A stretch of 64,000 bases of DNA. Origin: Polytrichum commune. Taxonomy: Eukaryota > Streptophyta > Polytrichopsida > Polytrichales > Polytrichaceae. The stretch covers positions 33,044,001 through 33,108,000 of the forward strand of contig OX485806.1 in NCBI GenBank assembly GCA_950295325.1, given 5' to 3'. Of this stretch, positions 37,766 through 49,402 are shown piece after piece; the first letter of the stretch is position 1, and each line of letters opens with the position of its first letter. Both the position numbers and the translations under genes were made by a program. The notes beneath the pieces were generated by a model, which was given only the letters and a program-made list of their open reading frames with translations, was not told the DNA's origin and did no database searches.

Positions 37766-38014
37766 GGGCTCCACTCTATCTTGGGTTGGTTCAATGTGAG
37801 TTTAGGGCGGCTTGCCAATGCCTATTCTAGCCATTTTATACACGGGGGAAGGGGGAATGGGACCGGGGGGGGGGGGGGGGACAATTCCAACCATTCTATT
37901 CATAAAGGCAAGGAGGTAGGCCCACAAAGCACAAAGGGGGTTGATACCTAGGATGCAAGGTGATGGTCATGTGGCTTTGCGCACTGTTACAAGTTGAGCT
38001 TTGATCTAGCTTGA
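37766..38014. other. Spacer with G16 run
   Basis: Non-coding; it contains a 16-base G run at 37865-37880. Confidence 0.6.
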
Positions 38015-38165
38015 GGGGTTGATCACACTGGCCACTTTGAGCACCATCCGTCACCATCTCCGGCTATAATAAAGTGAAAAGTGGTGGGCCAACATCTTAT
38101 TTCTATACATAATTCCAAGCAATTTCACGGTTGGAACCATACCGACAGTTCGGTGTGATCAGGGC
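38015..38165 (+). mobile_element. Short MITE-like family F3, copy 1
   Basis: About 150 bp with inverted ends (GGGGTTGATCACACTGG at left, CGGTGTGATCAGGGC at right). A second copy in the same orientation is at 42643-42793. Shared core: AAAGTGGTGGGCCAACATCT and AATTTCACGG. Confidence 0.65.
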
Positions 38166-38888
38166 ATGAGTCTAGTACCCAACTATGTTGTGTTGGTTCT
38201 AAGCAATGAAAGGTGGAGTCCTCATCATATAAAAGGTCATCATACATGAGGCCTCTGGGTTGGTTTAAGGAAGCTAGTGAATTTGACTCTAAATATTCAT
38301 CAAATATTCAATTAAGGCTAGATTCTGTTCTTTCTTTCTTTCTTTCTTTATACCTATGTTTAGCTCAGAGACTAATACAATTTCTTTTTTGATATCAACC
38401 ACATAGCCATATGTATGTGCAATAGCTTAAAGTGTTGGTTTAAGCACCCTCTACATTAACTTGATTTCCACTTTAGACAAATGGACCTTGAACTGATTGG
38501 AATCCTTACTAGTATATCTCCTTTGTTACAACTAGTTTGGAAAAAGCAATAAGGTCATCGACATGAATATATTTTATTTTTCATTTATTTTAAAGTTATA
38601 AATCTACACATTATTTTCTCAATATAGGAGTTCTATTAGAATTATAACTTCCAAATAAAATACAATTAGTGCCACATTGACATAGGTGGCATGGGTAGTC
38701 TACAACAAAGGTGGTCATGGTCGTGGCCATGGTCGTGGTTGACTCTCTTTGAATGTGCGTTTGTGAAAGGCATGTAAGGACTCTCCACTTATGAGATGCA
38801 CTCAAGCTATGTATTGTGGAGTTTTTTCATAAAAAAAACTACAAATTCAAGGAGGTCAAGCAAGAGGCCAACATCTAGAGTACATATG
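38166..38888. other. Intergenic, no gene seen
   Basis: A (TTTC)n tract lies at 38327-38348. No gene is supported. Confidence 0.5.
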
Positions 38889-39220
38889 ATATTTAGTGTT
38901 ACATAGTATTCTATGTCACTATGGTAAATTTCTAGATGTAACTTCTTATAAATAAGTGATTAAACAATGACATGGAAGATGGATGAGTTCATCCATTGGC
39001 CAAAACCCTACCTTCTCTTGTCAGCAACTTGTGATGAAATATTGTCATGACTAATTGACATTTGGATGAAAATTTACTCAGCAAGTGACAATAATTGCAA
39101 CAGTGTAAATCTATAATCCCCAAAAAAATTTACAAGGAATGGCAAATAATGTTGGGTCAACATTTAGTGTTGGTGACACTACACCATGGTTTACAATTAG
39201 TATTGGTGACAATAAATATC
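38889..39220. repeat. Dispersed repeat family F2, copy 3
   Basis: Third copy in the same orientation, sharing GTGACAATAATTGCAACAG, GAAATATTGTCATGA and GACATTTGGATGAAAATTTA. It is slightly shorter than the other two. Confidence 0.7.
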
Positions 39221-39863
39221 AAATGAGTGTAGTTGCTTAGGGATGTTATGCACTTGACCAATGCAACACTTCCATATAATAAACATCACGGGTCCCAACT
39301 TTGGGTGTATCTAAGTTACCACTCGTAGAGAAGAGGTGCATCACAAGAAATGCACAACTACAAACTCCAACCTTCTAAGATTGTTTAACCACAATTAAGT
39401 AAGGCCCAAGTCCTAAGTCCCAAGTCACTTGAGGTCAATCCGTGCAATCTCAGCCATTGAGAGCATGGAAGTTGGGATTTACCACTTCACACTAGGTTAC
39501 AAGTCCTAAGTTCAAGTATGATATGGATGTCTATATGGCAACACTTATTCAATTTGAGGATTGGGATTTGTGTTGAGAGTTGGGTCGAGCAGAAAGCTAG
39601 ACCCAACTCTTAACACAAGTCCCATGAATATTTTTACACAAAATAATCAAGATATGATCTTTATGATAATTAACTGCATTTTAATGGTTTCTTGCAGCTC
39701 AAAAGTTGGGACTTTGCCTCCATGAACATGAGCGAGACTTGAGACTTGAGACTGGAGTAGAAGAACCAACCCTAAATGTCTACTACTACATGCCACTTCA
39801 CACATGAGACTGAGTGCCCGTGACCACTGCACTTCAAGCACTCTCATCGGTGGAAAAGACGGA
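39221..39863. other. Intergenic, no gene seen
   Basis: Non-coding DNA up to the target duplication of the first solo LTR. Confidence 0.5.
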
Positions 39864-39868
39864 GCTGG

Positions 39869-41401
39869 TGTGAGGCCAAACCCACCACCCTTAAGCGTCC
39901 TAGTCCGGGTATGGGTTTGAGAATCACATGTCTTATGTCGAGAATCGTAGAAACATGAAATTCAACTTCAACTCTCCACCAATGCACTAGTCGTGCTAGT
40001 CTTTATTAACTTCTTCCAAGAGTTCACAAGCACCCTTCCTCCTACTCACCCCTTAGAGCGTGTTCCACTCTCCATGTGAGAGTGACTAGCTCACTACTCC
40101 TCCTTTTTAGTGATTTTCATTTATTTTGAATCTTTCTTAGTTTCACACTTTTCTTGAGACAATGATGCCTCGATACCACTAGTATCGTGTATGGTTACTC
40201 CCTTAGCCGACTCAAGCTCCCAAGTCATAGTCTTTGCCACACATGCCCTTGCCGATATTCCTCTTGAGCTTTTGGTCTTAGCAAAACTTTCACTTGTTGA
40301 ATCCATGAATTAATGGCCAACTCCTCAGCTTGATAGCAACCCCGCACTTGATGCCCGCTCCGCAACTTAGTGTCAACTCCACGTTTAATGTCAACCCCGT
40401 AGCTTAGCACCAACTTTGTATCTTAATGCCACCATGTAGCCACACACTTAACCAACAATCTAAGGTAGGGTGTAGCTTGAACTAACCAAAGACTAATTAA
40501 CTGGGAGGCTAATTAGGCTAGTAGGCACTAATTAACTAAAAAACCCAACTCTTAGTTGCGGCTACTTCTAACTAAATAAACCCATCTCCCTACTTCTAAC
40601 TAAATAAACCCAGCTCCTTCATAAACCCAGCTCCTTACTTCTAACTAAATAAACCCAACTCCTTCATAAACCCAGCTCCCTACTTCTAACTAAATAAACC
40701 CAGCTTCTTCATAAACCCAGCTCCTTACTTCTAATTAAATAAACCTAGCTCCTTCATAAACCCAGCTCCTTAGCTGCGGCTACTTCTAACTAAGCTTCTC
40801 CACCTTCAACCACAAAACCAGAAAATGAACAAAAAAGAGCTTCTCCAAGGCCTCCCCCTAATTCACCTACCTAATTCCACTAATCCCACTAAGTCCCCTA
40901 CCTAATTCCACATTTTTTCCGAGCTCTAAGAGCTCAACTTCCTAGAGAGAGAGAGAAAAAAAAAAAAAAAAAAGTGAAGAGAGGAGGAGGAAGAAGAAGA
41001 GAAGAGAGAAATGGAATGAGGGAGAGAGAGGAGGAGGGTGAGAGGATAGGAGTGAAGGAAGGTGCACCCAAGACCACAACCTTCTAATCCTCTCCTACTT
41101 AGTAGGACCTTATCCTATCCACTAAACCCTCACCCCCTAAACCAACAAGAACATGTTCTAATTCAAACATTTAAATCAAAGGCACTTCCCCTTGCCTTAT
41201 CAAGCACTACTCCTCTAATCAAAACACTCCCTAATGTCACTAAGCTTCTAATTCACCACACAAAATGGCTTAAGGCCTAAACATAAATCCACACCAAGCC
41301 TCACTCTTTTTATACTTTTGATTGTTTCAATAACACTCCAATTGCAATTCTAATTAAATTCTAAACATAAAACAAATATGAGCACTCATTTTGGGCTCAT
41401 A
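39869..41401 (-). mobile_element. Solo LTR (1533 bp), minus orientation
   Basis: GCTGG flanks both sides (39864-39868 and 41402-41406), the 5-bp duplication expected of LTR retrotransposons. The ends are TGTGAGGCC (left) and GGGCTCATA (right); read on the minus strand the LTR runs TATGAGCCC to GGCCTCACA, i.e. TG...CA with one G-to-A change at the first end. It matches the LTR at 44589-46366 at both ends and around the pyrimidine-rich part. No internal retrotransposon genes are present, so it arose by LTR-LTR recombination. Confidence 0.9.
40560..40790. repeat. About 45-bp tandem repeat inside the first solo LTR
   Basis: Four to five units contain CTTACTTCTAACTAAATAAA and CCCAGCTCCTTCATAAA. 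The array occupies a similar place in the LTR to the 48-bp array of the other copy, but its sequence is different. Confidence 0.75.
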
Positions 41402-41406
41402 GCTGG

Positions 41407-44400
41407 TCCAAGTTTGCTTCACACTATGCTTTGAGGGACCAATGGCATATGTGGATGCAAGATGGATGTAAAAGTCTACATGGATTCCTACATGGCATCA
41501 AATGGATCATGTTTCATGGTCACTTGGATCGTTTTCAAAAACCACCTCTTGGAGGTAGGCCTAACACAAAACTAGGAGACCAATGCACTTTGAACGCTCA
41601 CAACTGTTGATTTATTTTATTTTTATCATGTGTAAAGACCCGCATAAATAGAAATTCATTGAATAGTATTTGGTCGAGGGCCCGTTTACATGTGACTTCA
41701 CACTACACTTGAGGGTTTGTGACCACACTACATGATTTTGGAGGTGTGTTGGGATAGCCTTTGGACACTTTCTTTTGGGCTCTCACAATCTCATGGTCAC
41801 GGCTCTTGGCTCGTGTGTGAAGTGGCCCTACGTTTCAAGGACAAAACATGTTGCATCTCAAAGCTTACCGTAGTTGCACATGCGGCATAGTATAGACGCT
41901 ATGTCAAGGCTTGTTGGCACTAGGCATCATTGTGGTTGTGGATGTGGCTTACTTTATTTGGCTTTAATTTCATAGTAAAGTCATATAACTTTCTATTTTC
42001 CCACAATACCACCATTTAGTTGGTGGATGCCATTACTCCCAAGTGAATAGCCATGTTTTAAACATGTTTGCTCACCAAACTACATATAACTCAAATATAG
42101 GGGTCCAGTTTAGAAAACAAGCCACTTAAGACCCATCTACCTTATGTTGCGTGGATCCAAAGTGCTCCAACAAATATGGATTTAAACACACACACATGCA
42201 CATGTTAGAGGGAGATCGTTTTCCGAAAGGAAGGTATTATCCTTACCTTGAAGTCTGGTTGAACATGATCGATGTCAGGAGAACGGTCCCCCAGTCACGT
42301 CGGTAAATAAAACACATATACATTTATTTATGTTTTCTTTGTTTATGGTCATTGACCTAGAGGTGGAACTTCATAACATTACACAACCCAGTGACTGCCT
42401 TCCGTGGAACCAAGTATAACATGAGCACAAATCTTCTTTAATTCTAGGACTCCTTGTTTACGAGGAGCATTCAGGCTGTGTATTGTGAGGATTTTGACAA
42501 GTAGTTGTAATTTGTCATAGTTTTTTAATCACAACCTCTTTCTTAGGAAAGCGGCCGTCATGTAGCAACATAGTAATGTTAGTTGAACGTAGTAATGTCT
42601 TGCCTCCGAAGACCCAAAAAGGTCAATGGTAGAGGCCCATGAGGGGCTGATCACACTGGCCAGCTCAGACACCATCCGTCAACATTTCTGGTTGTAATAG
42701 TGTGGAAAGTGGTGGGCCAACATCTAATTCTGAACACAATTAATCCAACAATTTCACGGCTGGAGCTGGATGGAAAGTTTGGTGTGATCGGGGCATGAGT
42801 GGAGATGGTCTAAGTATCAAGACTTCTAGCCACATATAACAAAAGCAAAAAAATGTTAAAATCTTTGTCTATTGTGACAAACCTATTACAAATTTGTGTT
42901 TGAGTCAACATCCAAAATTTGCACCGACCATTATTTTGACCAAATACCGAGGTAGACCAACTTGGAGTGAAAGCCACGGTCATGGAATGTGGAGGGAATT
43001 GCCTCCGGTGGTTAGAGGTTGATTCCATTTGGTGTTTTCCTCTTGGCAATTGCAATAAATGGGTTTAAAAAAACGTCTTTGGGTTGACTCTAGGGTGAGA
43101 AGGTATTTGAAAGACTTTGGATAACTATGATTCCATCATGTGAGTCAATACTACACTAGGTTTGGGAACAAGTGGGAGTACAAAATGTAATAACCACATG
43201 GCATCATTCCTACTTTATAATGTCCCATAGAGTTGTACTCATGATTGAGAATGAAAATCTTATTGTTAAAATACTACTTACCTTTAGTAAAACGGTTGAT
43301 CCTATACATACTTTATAAAGGATTTCGATTGTTTTAGTTTAATTGTTTTGTCAAAAGGTCAAAATGCCAACACCAAGTCAATATGTGAATGTTCCCGGGA
43401 GGTGCACTCAATGGTAGCGAATGAAAATGAGTAGGTGAGTAATAACTTTTGACCCCTACTTATATATATATATATGTACTATTAGCATAAAATAATGCAC
43501 ATGTTGAATCTTCTGCAAACTCTATGTGATAGAAAATTGTATTTATTATGTGTTGTCATGTTTTTGGGTTTAGGATATATGGTTTATTATGTTTTTTAGG
43601 TTGTTATCATAAACTTCTCAAGAGAATTTGTTGGCTAGGATTCTGGTGTGGATCTTCTTGTTTTCAAGTATGATGCCATGTGGTGTGTGTTAAGAATGTT
43701 TTTAGATAATTGCACATACATTGTGAGTGGATGGTATGTGGGGTCGTCACAATTTGGGGGTTGTCTTTGAAATGGTATTTGTTCAAGTTTATGTATTGTT
43801 TGTGCAATGGTTGAAGGGGGGAAGGGGGGGGGGGGGGGGGGCTATTAGAATGTCATTGTCGTGGTCTTTTAGGTGGTCTAGTGGTGTGTTTGTGAATAAT
43901 GCAAATTTTTATGAATTATTCTAAGTTTTTGTCTAGGAGATTTTTTGTGGTAGGGTTGGTATGTGGACATTATTATGAAAATTGAGGTGTACCATGTCTT
44001 TGTGATGTTGCCATCAGGGTGAAAGGTGAGTGAGGGTGGCTATAATGGCTTTATGGAAGCCACAATGTATTTTTTATTGTTGTTTCCAAAAAAATGATTG
44101 GTTCGAGTACAACTCTGCCTTGTAATTTGGCTCTAAGGGTAAGTGGGGTGGCTTGGGGGGGGGGGCGGTCATGCATGTGATATCTAGGCATTGGCTAATG
44201 CCTTTATGATTTCTTGGGATTTTCTTGTAGTTGGTCTTGATGGTCTAGTGCATGTCAGCGTTTTCAAGCAAATCCTTGAGGGAGTTGATTTCTAGGTTGA
44301 TTTATTTTTCATTAAAAAATGTTTGTAAATTTTGAATGTTTTCCGGGGGGTAATAGGTATGTGTTTCAATGGATAGTATCTTGCAGTTGGGTCCATTTGA

Positions 44401-44583
44401 TTATGAAATGATTTGGTTCTAGCTTTAGGTAAAATGGGCAGTGGTTTAAGTTTTGGTTATGATGGATTTGTGTGATGCATATGGTTAGGGAGGTTTGTGT
44501 AGTATTTACGTATGAGGTTGGTTGCAATGCAGTTATGTCCTCCTTATTTGGAAACTTTTTAATAGTTGTTAACGAATTGGAGG
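41407..44583. other. Spacer between the two solo LTRs, no gene seen
   Basis: Non-coding. It holds the F3 copy at 42643-42793, an F1 remnant ending near 42148 (AAGACCCATCTACCTTA), G18 at 43824-43841 and G11 at 44155-44165. This is not retrotransposon internal sequence: no gag or pol similarity was seen and the LTRs are in opposite orientation. Confidence 0.65.
42643..42793 (+). mobile_element. Short MITE-like family F3, copy 2
   Basis: Ends GGGGCTGATCACACTGG and GGTGTGATCGGGGC. Collinear with 38015-38165 and in the same orientation. Confidence 0.65.
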
Positions 44584-44588
44584 CCTAT

Positions 44589-46366
44589 TGTGAGCCCAAA
44601 ATGGTGCCCACATGTGGTGATTAACTCTTCGAAACCAATTTTTGTTTGATTTTGATGTGTTATGATTATTCACAAAACATAAAAAGAGTGAAGTGTGGTG
44701 TGGATTTAAGTTTAGGCATTAGAACGTGTTGTGTGGTTATTTCAAGGTTTGATTTCAATAGGAGTATGCCTTGATAATGTGAGTAGGGGGTAAGGTGAAG
44801 CAAGGTGAGCTCCGCGGGTTAAATGCCCACTTTTGGATCCACCTTGGTAGTTTAGGAAGAAGGAAGCTTGGTGGATGGGGATTAGTCCCTACTTTGGAGG
44901 AGAAGGTTAAAGGATTGTGATTGGGGTGCTAATCCTCTCACCCTATCCTCACCTCTCTCTCCCTCTCTCCCTCTCTCCCTCTTTGCTACTTAAGGTGTTT
45001 TTTCTCTCATTTTCCTCTCTCTCCATCAAGTGCTCTCAAGGGAGCAAGCTCTTAAGAGCTTGAGCCACGTGGGTGGGTTATTAGTTTTTAGTGAAGGTAG
45101 TTAGTTAAGCTCTCTCTCTCAATGCCTCCCAAGTGGGGGAGCTCTTAGAGTTTAAGATTGCACGTGTTGATTAGTTAGTAGTTAGTGAAATTAGCGTGTT
45201 AGATTAGTTCATTACTTAGGAGCAAGGAAAAGGAAAGAAGGAGAAAGACTTAGAAAACATGTGATTAGGGAATGAGAGGGTTTGTATTAAGGTGCAACTA
45301 GTAGCTGGGTTACCCATTCGGGTATTGTAACTCCATGGACTTAGACTGCAGCTGGTTGCTGGTGGGTTAGACCACACCGAGACTGTGGCAGACTGCAGCT
45401 GGGCTGCTGGGGGTTAGACCACACCGAGACCGTGGCAGACTGCAGCTGGGCTGCTGGTGGGTTAGACCACACCGAGACCGTGGCCGACTACAGCTGGGCT
45501 GCTAGTGGGTTAGACCACACCGAGACTGTGGCAGACTGCAGCTGGGCTGCTGGGGGTTAGACCACACCGAGACCGTGGCCGACTGTAGCTGGGCTGCTGG
45601 TGGGTTAGACCACACCGAGACCGTGGCCGACTGCAGCTGGGCTGCTGGTGGGTTAGACCACACCGAGACTGTGGCAGACTGCAGCTGGGCTGCTAGGGGT
45701 TAGACCACACCGAGACCGTGGCCGACTGCAGCTGGGCTGCTGGTGGGTTAGACCACACCGAGACCGTGGCAGACTGCAGCTGGGCTGCTGGGGGTTAGAC
45801 TGCACCGAGACCGTGGCTAGATTGCAGCCGCGAGGCTTAGCAACAAATCATTTTAGACCATCTAGGGGTTAGCAAGGCTAGTTCAATTAGTAAGTGTTAG
45901 CACATAAAAAAAAAACTAAATCGCATTAGGCCATTTTAGGGGTGGCTAAATAGTTAGATTCATTGGGCTAGTTGGTACCACGTGTGGGTTTGTATGAGTG
46001 TGTTTAACCATTGATAAAAGTGTTTTTCAACACTTGCACCGATCGGTCAAAATAATTCACTTGCATTATTAATGGAGAATGTGGAGGACTCTTGCAATGG
46101 CAAGAGAAATGGGGTGAAGATCAAAAGAGTGAGGGGAATGTCCGTAAGGGCATGTGCGGCTAAAGCCGCGGGTTAGACTCTTGAGAAAGCCAACTCTAGC
46201 ACAAGCCAAGAGGCCAACATTAATAAAGCACAATGAGTGAGACAATATGTGTTCATTTGAACATGAAAATTACCTTGCACATGGTTCAATGTTGTAATAG
46301 ATAGATGTGATTCTCAAAGTCATCACCCGGACTAGGACGCTAAAGGGTGGTGGATTTGGCCTCACA
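44589..46366 (+). mobile_element. Solo LTR (1778 bp), plus orientation
   Basis: CCTAT flanks both sides (44584-44588 and 46367-46371). It starts TGTGAGCCC and ends GGCCTCACA, with a perfect TGTGAG/CTCACA terminal inverted repeat. A CT-rich tract at 44945-45020 fits a transcribed leader. It is longer than the copy at 39869-41401 mainly because of the 48-bp array inside it. No gag or pol sequence adjoins it. Confidence 0.92.
45345..45832. repeat. Ten-unit 48/47-bp tandem array with three-monomer higher-order pattern
   Basis: Monomers read ACTGCAGCTGGGCTGCTGG then GTTAGACCACACCGAGAC. Variants recur every third unit: units 1, 4 and 7 carry GACTGTGGCAG; units 2, 5, 8 and 10 are one base shorter (GGGGTTAG); units 3, 6 and 9 are full length with GACCGTGG. 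This indicates amplification of a trimer of about 143 bp. It lies inside the second solo LTR. Confidence 0.9.
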
Positions 46367-46371
46367 CCTAT

Positions 46372-46654
46372 GTTAACAAATTTGAGTGGATTCGGCCCAT
46401 TTGAGATCATTTGAGATTAGTGGCAAGGTAATGTTGTTAGTTGTACATCTTGTAAGTGATACATGTCTATTGAAATCACACATTGGTAAGGTGTAGTGTT
46501 TTGGATGGTGGGTTTGAGGATTCCGATTTGGCCTTCTATTCCTTGGACAAGGTGTAGATTATATTGGTAGGTGGGCATATATATAGACAGAGGATTAGTA
46601 GGGCGAAATGAGCTCGTTGGCAATTATGAACAAGTAATATACGCTTAGATGGGG
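46372..46654. other. Spacer, nothing recognised
   Basis: Short non-coding stretch between the solo LTR duplication and the Harbinger duplication. Confidence 0.6.
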
Positions 46655-48499
46655 TAAGAGCATCCCTAATGGGACCCTCAACGGGTCGCGCCAACGGGTC
46701 TTGGCGGGCCCGCGGCGCTAACAGGGACCCAACGGCCACGCCATGACCCCCGCCTTCTTTGTGCGGCACTCAACATTTGGCCCTCTCTCGCCAATTATCC
46801 TCCTTGTGCATGGAGACATTTTCTTCACGCCATCACCTAGTCAACGCCACGATGGCAACTCTTGAGGCGGGAAGGGGGAAGAAGGGGAAGAACTTTAGTG
46901 ATGATGAGGAGAGGGCCTTGTGCAGGATTTTTTTGGTTGTTTCACAGGATCCTGTGTGTGGCAATGGCCAACGCAACACGGCGTTTTGGGATCGCATCAC
47001 AACAAATTACAACCACAACAAACCAAGATCATGTCCTATCCGTCCTGCTAGGTCTCTAGAATCGAAGTGGAGTCACATCAAGCACGATGTTGCAAAATTC
47101 AATGGTGTATTCAAGCAAGTCTCAGATTGTAGGGAGTCCGGGGCATCTGCTGAGGATGTTTTAGAGAGGGCGCTTGAGTATTACAAGGATAGACACCCCA
47201 AACAGCAAGGATTTGCATTTCTACATTGTTGGCACCTTCTTAAGGAGGTGCCGAGGTGGTGGCAGTCGGCTCAGGATATACAACGTCGGGGTAGTGGAGG
47301 AGGTGGGGCTTTGGCAGTTGGCATGGCGACTCGCAACATTGCTGTAGAGCAACAGGGTGGTAGCAGCGGCAACGGCGGGGAAGCAGTCGAGGAGGAGGAG
47401 GTGCAGGTCGTGGCCAGGCAGAATTTTCCAAGCCGGCCCACACGTCCCCAAGGCAACAAGGCCGCCAAGGCAAACCTGTACGAGCAGAACAGGAGGGATT
47501 CCATCCTCAGAACTTAGGCTCTAGCGACGGAGCAGATGGCCATTGCAAATATGCGCAAGGCCGAGGCGATGACTGACCATGCCGCCATGTCTCTCTTTCA
47601 AATGCCCATTGAGGATGTCGATGAGGAGGCCCGTGAGTACTTTAAGCTGCGACGCAAGCTGGAGCTGGAGCGGATTAAACGACGGATGGAGCACGAGAAG
47701 CAAGAAGCAAAGAGGGAGAAGCTCGACCACGAAAAACTTCTCCGGGAGAGGTCTGCGGAGGAGCACCGCAGTAAGCGCCTTCGGCAGCAAGCCAAGACAC
47801 CCGCACAAGTGCAACCCCAACCAACTCCAATCCCCCCAGCACAACCCAGCTTGACCCCGACTCTAAATTGCCCCGACGCCACCCCGACTCCCGCGAGCCC
47901 AGTGCATGTTGCTCCTTCGGAGGAGGACTCCCCAGTGCACACAGACCTCGGTGAGTCGCTAGGTTTTTTTCCTCTTTGTGCATGGTTGTATGGTCTCTGG
48001 GGTAGTTTGTCGATGCTTGCTGATCGGCTGCCTATGGTTTGAGTTCAGGATGCAGTCTTTTGTACTTTAAAAAAAGAAAAAGGGGGTGACTTTCATTCTC
48101 ATTAGGTACATGGTGATTGCTTCCCGGAGTTTGTGCTTGCTGTTTCCAGGACTCTCTTTGCTGTATTGTTGTAAATTTCTTACACTACTAGAAAATCATG
48201 ACCAAATCAACAAAAAATCAACAGATCTTTGTCGATCCGGGCACTGCAATGACCGATTTCACTGATTTTTGAATTTTTGTAAAAATCAACAGTTTACTGC
48301 CTACATTTTTGTTGATTAGAATAGTACAATGACCAAATCAACAAAATTTTAGTAAATGTGAAATCTTTTTTGAATCTTTTTTGGAATATTCTAGGATCTA
48401 TTGGAATATTGTAAAATCTTTTTAATTTTTTGCAATTTATGGACTTGTAAGTGTATGGGTATGGAAATAATTACGAATTCAAAGGTGTTTAAATATTAT

Positions 48500-48591
48500 A
48501 AATATTATATTAGTTGATAGTTAATAATATATATATATTAATTTGTATAATATGTATATAATATATGTAACATATAATATATATATGTATG

Positions 48592-48656
<65 letters not shown>

Positions 48657-49090
48657 GTCTGTATATATGTATATGTCTGTATATATGTATATATATATGT
48701 ATATATATAATATATGTTACATATATGTATATAATATATATAAGATATATAAGATATATGTATATAATATATGTAACATATATGTATACAATATATGTAA
48801 CATGTATGTATATAATATATAATATATAAATATGTATACATTTACAGTATATATTTACTGTAATTATATACAGTATATATTTACTGTAATTATATACAGT
48901 ATATATTTACTGTAATTATATACAGTATATATTTACTGTAATTATATACAGTATATATTTACTGTAATTATATACTGTATATATACTGTAATTATATACT
49001 GTATATATTTACTGTAATTATATACTGTATATATTTACTGTAATTATATACTGTAATTATATACTGTATATATTTACTGTAAATATATAC
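48500..49090. repeat. (TA)n tract and 26-bp palindromic tandem array
   Basis: 48530-48840 is a degenerate TA/TATG microsatellite. 48845-49090 is a tandem array with unit ACAGTATATATTTACTGTAA plus TTATAT; each unit contains the palindrome TACAGTATATATTTACTGTA. Open frames here are low-complexity Tyr/Ile artefacts. Confidence 0.9.
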
Positions 49091-49159
49091 ATCAAGTAGG
49101 TAGTAAAGAGAAATTAGTGGCCTTATTCTAGAAAGGTTTAAAACACTCCATGTATATCA

Positions 49160-49335
49160 TGTGTGATGTGATGACCTAGTGGTTAAGGCACATGTGTGGG
49201 TATCACTAGGTGCAAGGTTCGATTCCCGTGGCCGACACCTTCGGCCTTGGCCTTGCCACCTATGTGAGTGGTAGGTAGTCTATACTTGTAGGTGAGGTAT
49301 ATGTTGAGGGTTACTTGGGAGGACTTAGGAATTGC
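49160..49335 (+). mobile_element. tRNA-derived SINE
   Basis: A polymerase III A box (ATGACCTAGTGGTTAAGG, from 49171) and a perfect B box (GGTTCGATTCC, 49216-49226) lie at tRNA spacing. The downstream part is not tRNA-like, and no CCA-ready acceptor stem is seen, so this is a SINE head rather than a tRNA gene. A T-rich stretch follows near 49350. It is nested in the CACTA element, making a three-level nest. Confidence 0.8.
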
Positions 49336-49371
49336 AGATCTGACATTTATTCATTTTTTATTTTTTAATGT

Positions 49372-49402
<31 letters not shown>

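Noticed and set aside
39867-46368. A 6.5-kb inverted-repeat or Mutator-like element
   Set aside because: Each arm has its own 5-bp target duplication and TG...CA ends, which identifies two separate solo LTRs.
46759-46809. N-terminal extension of Harbinger ORF1
   Set aside because: The longer frame begins with TTG; the first ATG is at 46810.
48521-48841. Tyr/Ile-rich open frames on both strands
   Set aside because: They are translations of TA-rich microsatellite DNA and carry no coding signal.
49171-49235. A functional tRNA gene
   Set aside because: The A and B boxes are good, but the acceptor stem does not pair and SINE-like sequence continues downstream.
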